A stretch of DNA of 64,000 nucleotides from Brachybacterium alimentarium (GTDB lineage: Bacteria > Actinomycetota > Actinomycetes > Actinomycetales > Dermabacteraceae), in the NCBI RefSeq assembly GCF_002332425.1, contig NZ_NRGS01000004.1:124001-188000 (forward strand). The letters run 5' to 3'. Under the pieces are notes generated by a model, which searched no databases, was not told the DNA's origin, and saw nothing but the letters and a program-made list of their open reading frames with translations. Shown in pieces: positions 34,633 through 43,895 of the stretch. Every line of letters starts with the position of its first letter. Position 1 is the first letter of the stretch. The position numbers were made by a program, and so were the translations under genes.

Positions 34633-35228
34633 AGCTCCCCCTCCTGCTCGGCGAGGAACCGTTCGAGGGAGACCTGCAGGGCGTTCTCGCCGGGGCGCAC
34701 CCCGATCACCATCTTCTGCGTGGAGCCGTCCTCGGCGGTGGCCGTCTGGTACGGGCGGGTCGGCGAGATCGTGTCCGACCAGGGGGTGTCCGCCGTGAGG
34801 CCGCCGATCACCAGGTCGAGCTCGTCGTTCTCCACCTTCATCGCCAGGACGCTCAGGGCGGCGACCTCCCACTCGATCGTGGCGTCGATGGACTCGGCGT
34901 ACCGCGTGACGAGCTCCGCCTCGGTGCCGCCGACGGTGCCGTCGGGGTCGATCTGCGTCCAGGGGGCGTTCTCCGAGGCGCCGACGTGCAGGATGCCGCC
35001 GGTGGCACGGTCGAGGGTGCCCTGGGAGTCGCGCGGGAGGGATCCCGCGCACCCGGTGAGCGCGACCATCGCGGCGCAGCCCAGCAGCAGGGCGCCGCGG
35101 CGCGTGGGCCGGTGGGTCGTGCGGGCCGCGCCGGTCCCACGGGTCACGCCCGTCATCGGAGTCATGAGGGTGAGCCGGGTCAACCGGGTCAACCGAGTCA
35201 TGAGGGTCGACCGAGTCATGAGGGTCAT
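34629..35228 (-). CDS. Short solute-binding-type lipoprotein coupled to CDF gene
   Basis: 199 residues. GGAGG seven bases before ATG 35228 fixes the start. The first ~30 residues are a repeat of Met-Thr-Leu/Arg units (MTRLTRLTRLTLMTPMTG) encoded by direct repeats at about 35157-35228. After this a basic region, a hydrophobic core and lipobox LTGC (about 69-72) follow. The mature part starts like an SBP_bac_3 domain (GILHVGASENAPWTQIDPDG) but has only about 125 residues, roughly lobe 1 plus the last helix; most of lobe 2 is missing. It has no ABC permease partner and overlaps the CDF start. TAGAGT (35283-35278) is a -10 candidate. Confidence 0.78.
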   Translation of the reverse strand: MTLMTRSTLMTRLTRLTRLTLMTPMTGVTRGTGAARTTHRPTRRGALLLGCAAMVALTGCAGSLPRDSQGTLDRATGGILHVGASENAPWTQIDPDGTVGGTEAELVTRYAESIDATIEWEVAALSVLAMKVENDELDLVIGGLTADTPWSDTISPTRPYQTATAEDGSTQKMVIGVRPGENALQVSLERFLAEQEGEL

Positions 35229-35331
35229 GGTGCGCCTCCGGGGTCTCAGGGCCTTCGGCACGGCCGTCGATCCCCGCACTCTATGTCGCCTCTCCTCGTC
35301 GCCGCAGCCCGCGAAAGCCGAGCCGAGGCGC

Positions 35332-36774
35332 TCAGGCGGGCACGCGCACTCCCGAGGGGAACAGCACGCGACCCGGGGTGATGGCCTCGTCGGAGCTCAC
35401 CGGACCCTCGGAGGATCCGGGATCCTGGGGCGCTTCCGGCGCCTCGGAATCGGGCCGACCGAGCGCTCGGAACTCCCAACCGGCCTCCCTCCAGGCCTGC
35501 GGGTCCAGCACCGCACGGCCGTCGATGATCCGCGGCGAGGCGACCAGGTCGGCAGTGGCCACCGGGTCGAGATCGCGGTACTCGCGCCACTCCGTCAGCA
35601 GCAGCACCAGCTCCGCATCGCGCAGGGCCTCTTGGGTGTCCGGGACCGTGCACAGGCCCGGGATGCTCCGCTGCGCCGTGCGCAGCGCCTCGGGATCGGT
35701 GACGGTCACCCGGGCCCCGGCGGCCCTCAGCCGGGACGCGACCTCGAGGGCCGGCGAGTCGCGCACGTCGTCGCTGTCCGGCTTGAACGCCGCACCGAGC
35801 ACCGTGATGCGCCGTCCCTCCAGCCCGCCGAGCGTCTCCTCAGCGAGCGCGACCATGCGGGTGCGGCGGCGTCCGTTGACGGCGTCCACCTCGCGCAGGA
35901 AGCCGAGGGCGTCGCCGACGCCGTGGTCCTCGGCGCTGGCCAGGAAGGCCCGGATGTCCTTGGGCAGGCAGCCGCCCCCGAAGCCCAGCCCGGCGCGCAG
36001 GAACTTCGCCCCGATGCGGTCGTCCATGCCCAGTGCACGGGAGACATCGGTGACGTCGGCCCCGGTGGCCTCGCACATCTCCGCCACGGCGTTGATGAAG
36101 GAGATCTTGGTGGCCAGGAACGCGTTGGCCGAGACCTTCACCAGCTCTGCGGCCTCGTATCCCATCACCAGACGGGTCACGCCGCGCTCGAGGATCGGGG
36201 CGTAGACGGCGTCGAGCATCGCGACGCGCTCGTCCTGCTCGTCGCCGCTGGGCACGCCGTAGACCAGACGGTCCGGGACGAGGGTGTCCTGGACGGCGAA
36301 GCCCTCGCGGAGGAACTCGGGGTTCCACATCAAGCGGGCGCCGTCGACCTGCTCGAGCGTCGCCGCGAGCTCGCGGCTGGTGCCCGCGGGCACGGTGGAC
36401 TTGCCGACCACGAGCGTCGGGGCGCCGCCTCGGGCGGGGAGCACCTCGGTGAGCGAGGCGATGGCGGAGCGCAGGTGGCCGAGATCGGCGCCCATCCCGT
36501 CCGCCAGCTGGGGGGTTCCCAGGCCCAGGAAGTGCACGTCGGCGTCGGCGAGCTCGGCGTAGTCGGAGGTGAAGCGCAGGCGGCCGCTGTCGAGCCCGCG
36601 CTGGAGCAGCTCGTCGAAGCCGGGCTCGTGGAAGGGCGCGTGGCCCGCCTGCAGGGCGGCGACGCGGTCACGGTCCACGTCCAGGCCGATCACCTCGTGG
36701 CCCAGCTCGGCCATGCTCGCGGCGTGGACGGCACCGAGGTAGCCGATCCCGATCACGGAGATCCTCAGGGTCAT
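35332..36774 (-). CDS. UDP-glucose 6-dehydrogenase
   Basis: 480 residues, cytoplasmic. Oxidises UDP-glucose to UDP-glucuronate with two NAD+. The NAD-binding start is ISVIGIGYLGAVHAASMAELG; the catalytic Cys (about 268) lies in GGGCLPKD, with LMWNPEFLREGFAVQD and the C-terminal FKPDSDDVRDSPALEV also typical. A tail of about 40 Pro/Glu/Ser-rich residues follows the domain. ATG 36774 overlaps the kinase-gene stop (ATGA), so it is the last gene of the glycan operon and supplies glucuronate (or a derived uronic acid or pentose) for its product. TuaD plays this part in Bacillus teichuronic acid synthesis. Confidence 0.95.
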   Translation of the reverse strand: MTLRISVIGIGYLGAVHAASMAELGHEVIGLDVDRDRVAALQAGHAPFHEPGFDELLQRGLDSGRLRFTSDYAELADADVHFLGLGTPQLADGMGADLGHLRSAIASLTEVLPARGGAPTLVVGKSTVPAGTSRELAATLEQVDGARLMWNPEFLREGFAVQDTLVPDRLVYGVPSGDEQDERVAMLDAVYAPILERGVTRLVMGYEAAELVKVSANAFLATKISFINAVAEMCEATGADVTDVSRALGMDDRIGAKFLRAGLGFGGGCLPKDIRAFLASAEDHGVGDALGFLREVDAVNGRRRTRMVALAEETLGGLEGRRITVLGAAFKPDSDDVRDSPALEVASRLRAAGARVTVTDPEALRTAQRSIPGLCTVPDTQEALRDAELVLLLTEWREYRDLDPVATADLVASPRIIDGRAVLDPQAWREAGWEFRALGRPDSEAPEAPQDPGSSEGPVSSDEAITPGRVLFPSGVRVPA

Positions 36775-39383
36775 GTCGTCACGGTCCTCTCGTCGGGGGT
36801 ATGCAGTAAGTCGTCGGGAGCGACAGGTGGGGCTCCCGGGGCGGGGCGGAGATCCGCGGCGAGCTCTCGGGCGAGGGCGCGCCATCGCGGACGGAAGGCG
36901 TACACGCAGGTCAGACGGGCCAGCGTGCCGCTCTCGTACGCGGCGAGGGTGGCGGCGGGGATCCGCGCACGCAGCGCGGCCGCGTCGATCTCCTCGCGAG
37001 CGATCCGGACGTGCTCCGCGTTCCAGATCCCCTGCAGCTCGCGCCAGCTGGCGTGGGCCCGCAGGTTCGCGAGGTCCAGGGCGGGATCGCCGAGCACGGC
37101 GGTGTCCACGTCGAGCAGTCCGGGGGCCAGGCCCGGGGCGTGAAGGATCTGCTTGTCGTGGAGGTCGCGGTGGATCAGGGCCGGACGCTCCGGGGCCGTG
37201 AGGCGGCCGAGCTCGCGCCGGGCGGCCTCGATTGCGCGGTCCCGCAGCGTGCTGCCGAGGGGGTCGACGAGCCGGGCTCGTTCGCGCCAGCTCTCCAGCA
37301 CGGCGCTCTCCTCGGCGGGACCGTGCACTGCGCCGTCGGGCGGAGTGACCGGACCTGCGGCGAGGGCCTGCGCCCACGCGGTGAGGGTCTCGCGCCAGGC
37401 GCGGCGCCAGACGCCGTCCTCGAGCGGGAGCCCCTCGTGCAGGGTGCGCCCAGCGAGCGCGGCGGTGGTCACCGAGTCCTCGTCAGCCGTGATCTCCTGC
37501 TGCAGCCGGAAGGGCCCGTCGAAGGAGGCTGCGCTGGTCAGAGCATCACGGAGACGCTGCGCTCGACCGGGGCGGACGATCTTCACGTATCGCTCGCCCT
37601 GCTCACCGGCGGCGGGGACGCGCACCACGGCGCGCTTCCCGGGCCGGTGGGAGACGACCTCGGCGTCGGGGTGCGCGTCCAGGCAGCGGGCGAGTCCGGG
37701 CAGGCGAGGATCCGTGCCCGGGGCGAAGACGGTCACCTCACCGGTCTCGGGGTCCAGCCGGGCGCCGCGCGGCCCGCGGCGAGCGGTCGCGGAGTCGGTG
37801 CGCTCGGCAGGGTCCTCCGCGTTCCCGGTGACCTCCGCGTTCCCGGTGTCTGCGGTGTCTTCAGGGTCTTCGGCGCGGAGCTCGAGGGGGATGCCGCGGC
37901 CGTCATGGGGCCAGGCGCGATCGACCGCCCACACGGCACCGTCGGCGAGGACCCGCTCGGGGACGACAGCCACGGCTGGGTCGGTCACGGCGCCGGGTGC
38001 GGCGGGGACGACCGGTGCGGCCGGGTCAGTCGCGGCCGAGTCGGTCGCGGCGACGGGCGCGGTCGGCCCGGTGGCGGCGACGGGTGCGCCGCGGTCGCCG
38101 CGGTGAGCGGCCGACAGGAGCGTCGTGAGGTGAGCGGGGTCCTCGAGGATCGCCGCGGCCAGCTCCAGGCGTCGGCCGACGAGGATGGGCCAGTCGGTGC
38201 GGAATCGGCGGACGGGGTCGACCGCCCCGGCCAGCAGGGCGCGGGCGGTCCAGGCCGCGAGCTCGTCCGCCTCGGGCGGCGTGCCCGCGCGGGCATAGCC
38301 GGCCAGCAGCGCAGCTCCCAGCTCCGGGGTGTCCGCGCTCAGGCACGCCGCCAGCCAGCTTCCGAGGTCGGCGCCGAGCGGCCCGTGGCCGGAGCGGTCC
38401 AGGTCGATGACGCGGATCTGCGGGAGGGAACCCGTGTCCTGGAGGTCCAGGAGCACCTGGTCGGGGCTGAGGTCGCCGTGGATCAGCCCGGTGCGGGGGT
38501 GTTCGGGCAGCCGGTCCCGCAGCAGCCGCCCGAGACGGTGCACGGCAGGCGCCTGCTCGGGGAGCAGGGCCGCGATCTCCGGCAGGGTCGCGGGGATCCG
38601 CTCGCCGAGGCGTGCCTCGGGCAGCTCGTCGGCCGCGACCGCGGCGTCATGCAGCTGCGACAGCGCCGCACCGGCAGCCTCGGCGGCGCGAAGAGCCCGC
38701 GGATGCTGGGCATGGTGCGCCAGATCGCCCGTCCCCCAGTGCTCACTGACCAGTACGGATGAGCGTCGACGCCATGGCCGCTGCGCGATGGTGGGCACGC
38801 CCAGCGCGGTCCAGCAGCGGGTGACGTGCAGCAGGCCGTCCAGAGGGCGGGTGGCGATGCGCACGACCTGCCCCGTCTGCGGGAGATGCAGCACCAGGTG
38901 GCGGGCGGGGTTGTAGCTGAGGACCCGCGGCGTCTGCCGGAGCGAGCGCAGCACGCGGTGCACCAGCCGTCCCAGCCGAGGGTCCGCCTCGAGACCGCCG
39001 CTGAGCAGGAACGGTCCCTCGGCGGGGCCGGTGTGCTCGTGCACCTCGGCCCCGGAGCGGGCGGCGCGACGCAGCACGCCGTCCCGCTTGTGCGGGGAGG
39101 CGATCAGGAGAGTCCAGCCGATGTCCTCGGGCGACGGCCCGCGCGCGGCATCGGCCTCGTCAGCGGCATCGGCCTCGAGATCGGAGTCGGCCTCGGCATC
39201 GGCATCGGCATCGGCGTCAGCAGTGGCGACCTGACAGTGTGCGACCAGCGCGCTCGCGCCGGGCTTGAGGCGACCCCTGAGGAGCGAGAGGTCCTCCCCG
39301 TGCAGCGCGGAGAGCGCACCGGGCTCCAGGAGCTGCTCGACACCGGGCAGATCGGCGTGCGCGGCGAGACGGGCGGTGCTCAT
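36771..39383 (-). CDS. Fused tandem APH-like kinase protein
   Basis: 870 residues with two aminoglycoside-phosphotransferase-like (protein-kinase-fold) domains. The first, about 150-440, has catalytic loop HGDLSPDQ at about 299 and the metal motif VIDLDRSG. The second, about 570-850, has HRDLHDKQ at about 735 and LLDVDTAVLGDP. Both keep the catalytic Asp. The linker (about 445-560) is a low-complexity Ala/Pro/Asp/Thr run, and another Ala-Asp repeat lies near 55-80. Such kinases phosphorylate small hydroxyl-bearing molecules such as sugars, choline or antibiotics. Coupled by ATGA overlaps to the ABC exporter before and UDP-glucose dehydrogenase after. AAGGAGG precedes ATG 39383. A sugar or glycan kinase is inferred; the substrate is unknown. 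Confidence 0.85.
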   Translation of the reverse strand: MSTARLAAHADLPGVEQLLEPGALSALHGEDLSLLRGRLKPGASALVAHCQVATADADADADAEADSDLEADAADEADAARGPSPEDIGWTLLIASPHKRDGVLRRAARSGAEVHEHTGPAEGPFLLSGGLEADPRLGRLVHRVLRSLRQTPRVLSYNPARHLVLHLPQTGQVVRIATRPLDGLLHVTRCWTALGVPTIAQRPWRRRSSVLVSEHWGTGDLAHHAQHPRALRAAEAAGAALSQLHDAAVAADELPEARLGERIPATLPEIAALLPEQAPAVHRLGRLLRDRLPEHPRTGLIHGDLSPDQVLLDLQDTGSLPQIRVIDLDRSGHGPLGADLGSWLAACLSADTPELGAALLAGYARAGTPPEADELAAWTARALLAGAVDPVRRFRTDWPILVGRRLELAAAILEDPAHLTTLLSAAHRGDRGAPVAATGPTAPVAATDSAATDPAAPVVPAAPGAVTDPAVAVVPERVLADGAVWAVDRAWPHDGRGIPLELRAEDPEDTADTGNAEVTGNAEDPAERTDSATARRGPRGARLDPETGEVTVFAPGTDPRLPGLARCLDAHPDAEVVSHRPGKRAVVRVPAAGEQGERYVKIVRPGRAQRLRDALTSAASFDGPFRLQQEITADEDSVTTAALAGRTLHEGLPLEDGVWRRAWRETLTAWAQALAAGPVTPPDGAVHGPAEESAVLESWRERARLVDPLGSTLRDRAIEAARRELGRLTAPERPALIHRDLHDKQILHAPGLAPGLLDVDTAVLGDPALDLANLRAHASWRELQGIWNAEHVRIAREEIDAAALRARIPAATLAAYESGTLARLTCVYAFRPRWRALARELAADLRPAPGAPPVAPDDLLHTPDERTVTT

Positions 39384-41341
39384 GAGCGGGCCTCCTTCGG
39401 AAAGGCCGGGGCCTCCAGATGCCAGGCGTCCAGTTCCGCGTCGGACCAGGCGTCCGCCGCCGTGTCGTGCCCGACGTCGCCCGCGTCGTCGGGCCCGGTG
39501 CCCGCCGCCGTGTCGTCGGGGGCGTCCTCGTCGGCCCGCTGCTCGAGCATCCAGCGCGCGTAGCGGGAGTCCGGATCGGCGGCGAGGGCGCGGGGGCTGC
39601 CGTCCTCGAGGATGGCGCCGTCCTCGAGCCAGAGCACGCGATCCAGCCCCTCGACCGCTGCGGCGTCGTGGGTGATCGAGATGGTGGTGCGATCCCGGGA
39701 GAGCTCCCGGAGCGACTCGCCCACCTGTGCCTTCGAGGCAGGGTCGAGGCCGGTGGTGGGCTCGTCGAGCACCACGACGGGCGAATGGCGGATCAGCGCG
39801 CGGGCGATCGCGATGCGCTGGCGCTGTCCGCCGGAGAGGGTGTCCCCGCGGTTGCCGAGCACGGTGTCGTATCCGTCGGGCAGACCGCTCACGAAGTCGT
39901 GAGCGCCCGCCCGGCGGGCCGCCTCCTCGATCTCGGCGTCGCTCGCGTCCTCACGGCCGTAGCGGATGTTCTCCCTCACCGAGACGGAGAACAGCACGGA
40001 TTCCTGCGGGAGCACCGAGAGGTGCCGGCGCAGGTCCTCGAGCGTCACCGACCGCACGTCGTGACCGCCCACGCGGAGCACGCCGCCCTCGGGTTCGGCG
40101 AGCCGGATCAGGTAGGAGACCAGCGTGGACTTGCCGCCGCCGGACGGGCCCAGCATGCCCAGATGCTGGCCCTCGGGGATGGTGAGGTCGAGCCCGTCGA
40201 ACAGCGGGCGGCCGTGGCCGTCCCGGGAGCGCAGGCCCCGGATCTCGACCGTGCCGGGGGCCCCGGCCAGGGATTCCGGGTGCGGCGGATCGGTGATCTC
40301 GATCTGCTCGTCCAGCAGGTCCGCGATGCGCTCCCCGGAGGCGGTGGCGCGGGCGATGCGGCCGGTGTACTTGGCCATGTCCCGCAGGGGCTTCATCGCG
40401 ATCTTCAGGTACATCATGAACAGCACCAGGTCGCCCGGGGTCATGGACCCGCCCAGCACCTGCAGCGAGCCGGCGATCAGCACCGCGGCCTGCGCGATGC
40501 CCACCAGCACGTCCGTGGAGCGCTCGAGCCCGGCGGCCAGGCGCTTGGCCCGCACGCCGGCCTTCATGGCCTTCTCGTTGCCGCCGGCGAACTCGTGGGC
40601 GACGGTCTTCTCCAGCCCGTAGGACTGCACCACGCGGATCGCGCCGAGCGCCTCGGCGGCGGCGCCCACCAGGGAGCCCTCGCCCTTGCGGGTGCTGCGG
40701 GAGGCGGTGACGATCTCCGGCGAGGAGGTGCGCGAGAGCAGCAGGTACCCGATCGCGGCGACGACCACGATCAGGGCCAGCCGCGGCTCGAGAAGGGTCA
40801 TCACCACCAGCAGCACGCCGAGGGTGATCACGTTGCCCACCAGCGGCAGGCCGGCGGTGACCGCGACGTCCTGCAGGCGCCCCATGTCCCCCACCAGGCG
40901 CTGGGAGGTGTCCCCGATCGACGCCTTCTGGTGGTAGCGCAGCGAGAGGGCCTGCACATGGTCGAACACGCGGGTGCGCAGCTCGGTGGCGATCCGTGCC
41001 CCGACCTTCGCGAAGGAGACGGTGGCGAGGTAGTTGGCGGCGGCGCGGCCGCCGACGATGATCACGAGGCCGATCGCGGCGGCCACCACCGTCCCGGTGA
41101 GATCCAGGCCGAACGGCGTGGAATCCGGCATCGAGGCGCCGAGCGACGAGGTCACCGCGTCGACCGCGTACTTCAGCGGCCAGGGCTCGAGCACCCGGAA
41201 CACGACGTCGGCGAGCAGGGCGAGCATGCCCAGGCCGCACAGCAGCAGGTGGCGCGGGAGGTGGGGGCGGATGATCCGCAGCGTGCGGCGCAGGGCCGAC
41301 GGGTCGATCCGGTCCTTCTTCGAACGAGCGGAGCTGCTCAT
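39380..41341 (-). CDS. ABC exporter (TMD-NBD), intact, glycan cluster
   Basis: 653-residue half-transporter. Six membrane helices span about residues 20-320, the nucleotide domain about 345-590. Walker A LGPSGGGKST (about 395-404), signature LSGGQRQR (about 500), Walker B VVVLDEPTTGLD (about 521-532) and switch His in ITHD are canonical. A disordered Asp/Ala-rich tail follows. LLADVVFRVLEPWPLKYAVD at the N-terminus is similar to the same position of the dead paralogue encoded by the first gene of the cluster, suggesting the two form a heterodimer. ATG 41341 has GGAGGTGA upstream and overlaps the glycosyltransferase stop. Likely substrate: a glycan or glycolipid made by the cluster. Confidence 0.93.
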   Translation of the reverse strand: MSSSARSKKDRIDPSALRRTLRIIRPHLPRHLLLCGLGMLALLADVVFRVLEPWPLKYAVDAVTSSLGASMPDSTPFGLDLTGTVVAAAIGLVIIVGGRAAANYLATVSFAKVGARIATELRTRVFDHVQALSLRYHQKASIGDTSQRLVGDMGRLQDVAVTAGLPLVGNVITLGVLLVVMTLLEPRLALIVVVAAIGYLLLSRTSSPEIVTASRSTRKGEGSLVGAAAEALGAIRVVQSYGLEKTVAHEFAGGNEKAMKAGVRAKRLAAGLERSTDVLVGIAQAAVLIAGSLQVLGGSMTPGDLVLFMMYLKIAMKPLRDMAKYTGRIARATASGERIADLLDEQIEITDPPHPESLAGAPGTVEIRGLRSRDGHGRPLFDGLDLTIPEGQHLGMLGPSGGGKSTLVSYLIRLAEPEGGVLRVGGHDVRSVTLEDLRRHLSVLPQESVLFSVSVRENIRYGREDASDAEIEEAARRAGAHDFVSGLPDGYDTVLGNRGDTLSGGQRQRIAIARALIRHSPVVVLDEPTTGLDPASKAQVGESLRELSRDRTTISITHDAAAVEGLDRVLWLEDGAILEDGSPRALAADPDSRYARWMLEQRADEDAPDDTAAGTGPDDAGDVGHDTAADAWSDAELDAWHLEAPAFPKEARS

Positions 41342-42540
41342 CGGACGGTCACCTCCATCCGCGCCAGCAGGCCCCGGCAACGGCTGCGCCAGTCGTGCTC
41401 GGCGAGCGCGGCCTCGCGGGCGGCGCGCCCCAGCCGGTCCCGACGCGCCGGATCCGCGGCCAGGGTGTCGAGGGCGGCGGCGAGGGCGTCGATGCCCCCG
41501 GGCTCGACGAGCATGCCCAGCTCGCCGTCGCGCAGCACCTCGGGGATGGTGCCGATCGCGGAGGCGACCACGGGCAGGCCCGCGGCGAGGTACTCGTAGA
41601 CCTTCAGCGGCGAGAAGTAGTGCTCGCCGGCCGGATAGGGCGCCACGGCGATGTCGAGGCCGTGCAGCACCGCGGGCACCAGCTCGGGGGCCACGGCGCC
41701 GCGCAGCAGCACCCGGTCGGCGATGCCCAGCTCGGCGGCGAGCTGCTCGAGCTCCTCCTGCTGGGGGCCGGTGCCGCAGATGTCCAGGCGCAGGTCGCCG
41801 TGGGTGCGGGCGAGGGCCCGCAGCAGCAGGTCGGTGCCGTGCCAGGGCTTGAGGGTGCCCACGAAGCCGACGGTCACGGGTGCGTCGGCCTCATCGGCAG
41901 TTCCGGCAATATCGGCAGTGCGGGCGGTGCCGGCGGTGCCGAGGTCAGCCCCGCGGTGCGGACGCGGGGTGATGCGGGCGGTGTTCACCCCATTGGGGGT
42001 GACGACCACGCGAGCCGGGTCCGCGCCCTGGCCGCGGCTCCAAGCGGCGACGGCCGGGGAGACGCAGGAGACCACCTGGGCGGCCTGCAGCTGGGCGCGG
42101 GTGGCGCCGAGCGCGGCGGATTCGTCGTGCAGGTGACGGTGGCGGCGCTGCTCCTCGATCAGCGGGGCGTTGACCTCGAGGATCCCGGGCACCGGCGGGC
42201 CGGCGGCGGGATCCGCGAGACGGGCGAGGGCGTCGGAGAACAGGGAGTAGCGCTCGTAGGCGAGGTCGAAGCCGCCTGCGGTGATCGCCGCGGCGATCTC
42301 GCCGGCAGCGGTGGCGACGGCCTGTTCGCGCTCGGCGCCGGTGCCCTTGGGCAGGCGGTGGCGGCGCACCTCGAGATCGGAGAGGTCGGCGGGCACGTGC
42401 TCATCGATGCGCGTGCAGAACACGGTGACCTCGTGGCCGTCGGCGCGCAGGGCTCGGATCACCTCCTGGACGTGCACGGAGGCGCCCTTGGTGCCGAACA
42501 CCCCGATGCCGGGGTCGAGCAGGATGTAGGCGATGCGCAT
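41338..42540 (-). CDS. GT4-family glycosyltransferase (second)
   Basis: 400 residues, GT-B fold. The acceptor-side N-terminus has IAYILLDPGIGVFGTKGASVHVQ, with the Gly-rich loop of GT4 enzymes. The donor-side half has VTVGFVGTLKPWHGTDLLL, a middle Ala-rich core, and the nucleotide-binding EX7E region near PLKVYEYLAAGLPVVASAIG. A retaining transferase that builds a glycan on the cytoplasmic side of the membrane is expected; donor and acceptor cannot be read. GAGGAG lies seven bases before ATG 42540, and the previous gene stops two bases upstream. Overlaps the exporter gene by four bases. Confidence 0.93.
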   Translation of the reverse strand: MRIAYILLDPGIGVFGTKGASVHVQEVIRALRADGHEVTVFCTRIDEHVPADLSDLEVRRHRLPKGTGAEREQAVATAAGEIAAAITAGGFDLAYERYSLFSDALARLADPAAGPPVPGILEVNAPLIEEQRRHRHLHDESAALGATRAQLQAAQVVSCVSPAVAAWSRGQGADPARVVVTPNGVNTARITPRPHRGADLGTAGTARTADIAGTADEADAPVTVGFVGTLKPWHGTDLLLRALARTHGDLRLDICGTGPQQEELEQLAAELGIADRVLLRGAVAPELVPAVLHGLDIAVAPYPAGEHYFSPLKVYEYLAAGLPVVASAIGTIPEVLRDGELGMLVEPGGIDALAAALDTLAADPARRDRLGRAAREAALAEHDWRSRCRGLLARMEVTVR

Positions 42541-42542
42541 GG

Positions 42543-43895
42543 TCAGCTCCTCGGGGTGGTGACGGCGGCGTCGGCGGCGAGCACCGGCGCGGGCGTCGGA
42601 TCAGTGGAGGACGGGGCGGTGGACGCGACGGCCCGGGCATCGTCCGACCCGTCGGCCGTGTCTCCGGACGGGGCGGCCGTCGGGGCGTCGACCAGGGTGC
42701 GCAGGCGAGCGGCCTGCCCGGCGGAGGCGTACTCGGCCTCGATGAGCGCGCGGGCCGCGTCGGTCAGGCGCCGCAGATCGGGGCCGGCGCCGACCGCACT
42801 GCGGAGCGCGGCGACGAGCTCGTCGATGTCCCCGCTGCGGATCAGCCAGCCGGTCTCCCCCGTGCGCACCACCTCGCCCACGGCGGTGACGTCCGCCGCG
42901 ATGCAGGGGATGCCGCTGGCCATCGCCTCGAGCAGCACGGTGGGCAGGCCGTCGGCGTTGCCGTCCTCGGCGATCACGAAGGGGGCGGCGAAGAGGTCCG
43001 CCTCCTGCAGCAGGAGGCGCACCTCCTCCTGGGTGCGGGGGCCCAGCAGGTGCACGGCCTCTCCCAGACCGTGGCGCGTGATCTGCTCCGCGAGCTCCTC
43101 GTGCAGGGGGCCGTCGCCCACGATCTCGGCGGTCACGGGGACTCCCTGCTCACGCAGCGCGGCGACCGCCTCGATCAGGTGGGCGAAGCCCTTCTTCTCG
43201 ACCAGCCGGCCGACGGCGAGGATCCGCGGCACCCGCCGCAGCGCGGGCCGCGGGAGATACGGGAAGCGCTCGAGCTCGAGACCGTTGCGCACCAGATGCA
43301 GGCGCTGCACGTCCCGATGGTCGAAGCGCTCCCGCAGATGGTCGAGGTTGTACCGGCTGATGGTGACCGCGTGGTGGGCGTCGCGCAGCTTGCGGGCGAG
43401 GTCCGCGTCCTCCACATCGCGGTGGAAGATGTCCTTGGCGTGCGCGGTGAAGGAGTACGGCAGGCCCGCGAGGCGGCCGGCGAGCCGTGCGACGGTGGTC
43501 GCCATCGAGGCGAAGTGGGCATGCAGGTGGGTGACGCCGTGCTCGCGCGCCAGATGCGCCACGGCGATCGCCTGCTCGGCCTCGTCAGCCTCCGCGGCGA
43601 CCAGGTCCTCGAGGCTCTTCGCGAGCCCGGAGGCGATCGCAGGATCCGCCATTCCCTCGCGCCAGGTCTCCCAGAGCCGACGAGGGCTCGAGGAGCGGCC
43701 GACGGGGATCACGGGGGCCTGGACCCGCGCCAGCTCGGGGTGGAAGCGGGCGTCCGTGGGCGGGCGCAGCGAGAAGATGATGATCTCCTCCCCCGCCGCC
43801 TCGCGCGCCAGGATCTCGGAGACGATGAAGGTCTCGGAGAAGCGGGGGTACATCTTCAGCACGTAGCCGATGCGTCGGGGCTGGTCAGACTGCAT
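42543..43895 (-). CDS. GT4-family glycosyltransferase (first)
   Basis: 450 residues. The N-terminus IGYVLKMYPRFSETFIVSEI is typical of the colanic-acid/exopolysaccharide branch (WcaL-like) of GT4. THLHAHFASMATTVARLAG, AVTISRYNLDHLRERF and the donor region FAAPFVIAEDGNADGLPTVL with LLEAMASGIPCIAADV (EX7E) are clear. A disordered Ala/Thr/Pro tail of about 50 residues ends the protein. It overlaps the upstream glycosyltransferase gene by 11 bases, with GAGGTGA before ATG 43895. Role inferred: sequential sugar addition in the same glycan pathway. Confidence 0.94.
   Translation of the reverse strand: MQSDQPRRIGYVLKMYPRFSETFIVSEILAREAAGEEIIIFSLRPPTDARFHPELARVQAPVIPVGRSSSPRRLWETWREGMADPAIASGLAKSLEDLVAAEADEAEQAIAVAHLAREHGVTHLHAHFASMATTVARLAGRLAGLPYSFTAHAKDIFHRDVEDADLARKLRDAHHAVTISRYNLDHLRERFDHRDVQRLHLVRNGLELERFPYLPRPALRRVPRILAVGRLVEKKGFAHLIEAVAALREQGVPVTAEIVGDGPLHEELAEQITRHGLGEAVHLLGPRTQEEVRLLLQEADLFAAPFVIAEDGNADGLPTVLLEAMASGIPCIAADVTAVGEVVRTGETGWLIRSGDIDELVAALRSAVGAGPDLRRLTDAARALIEAEYASAGQAARLRTLVDAPTAAPSGDTADGSDDARAVASTAPSSTDPTPAPVLAADAAVTTPRS

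Noticed and set aside
33688-37143. 1151-residue plus-strand open frame over the CDF, lipoprotein and UDP-glucose dehydrogenase genes
   Set aside because: Antisense shadow; all three minus-strand genes are supported by motifs and overlaps.
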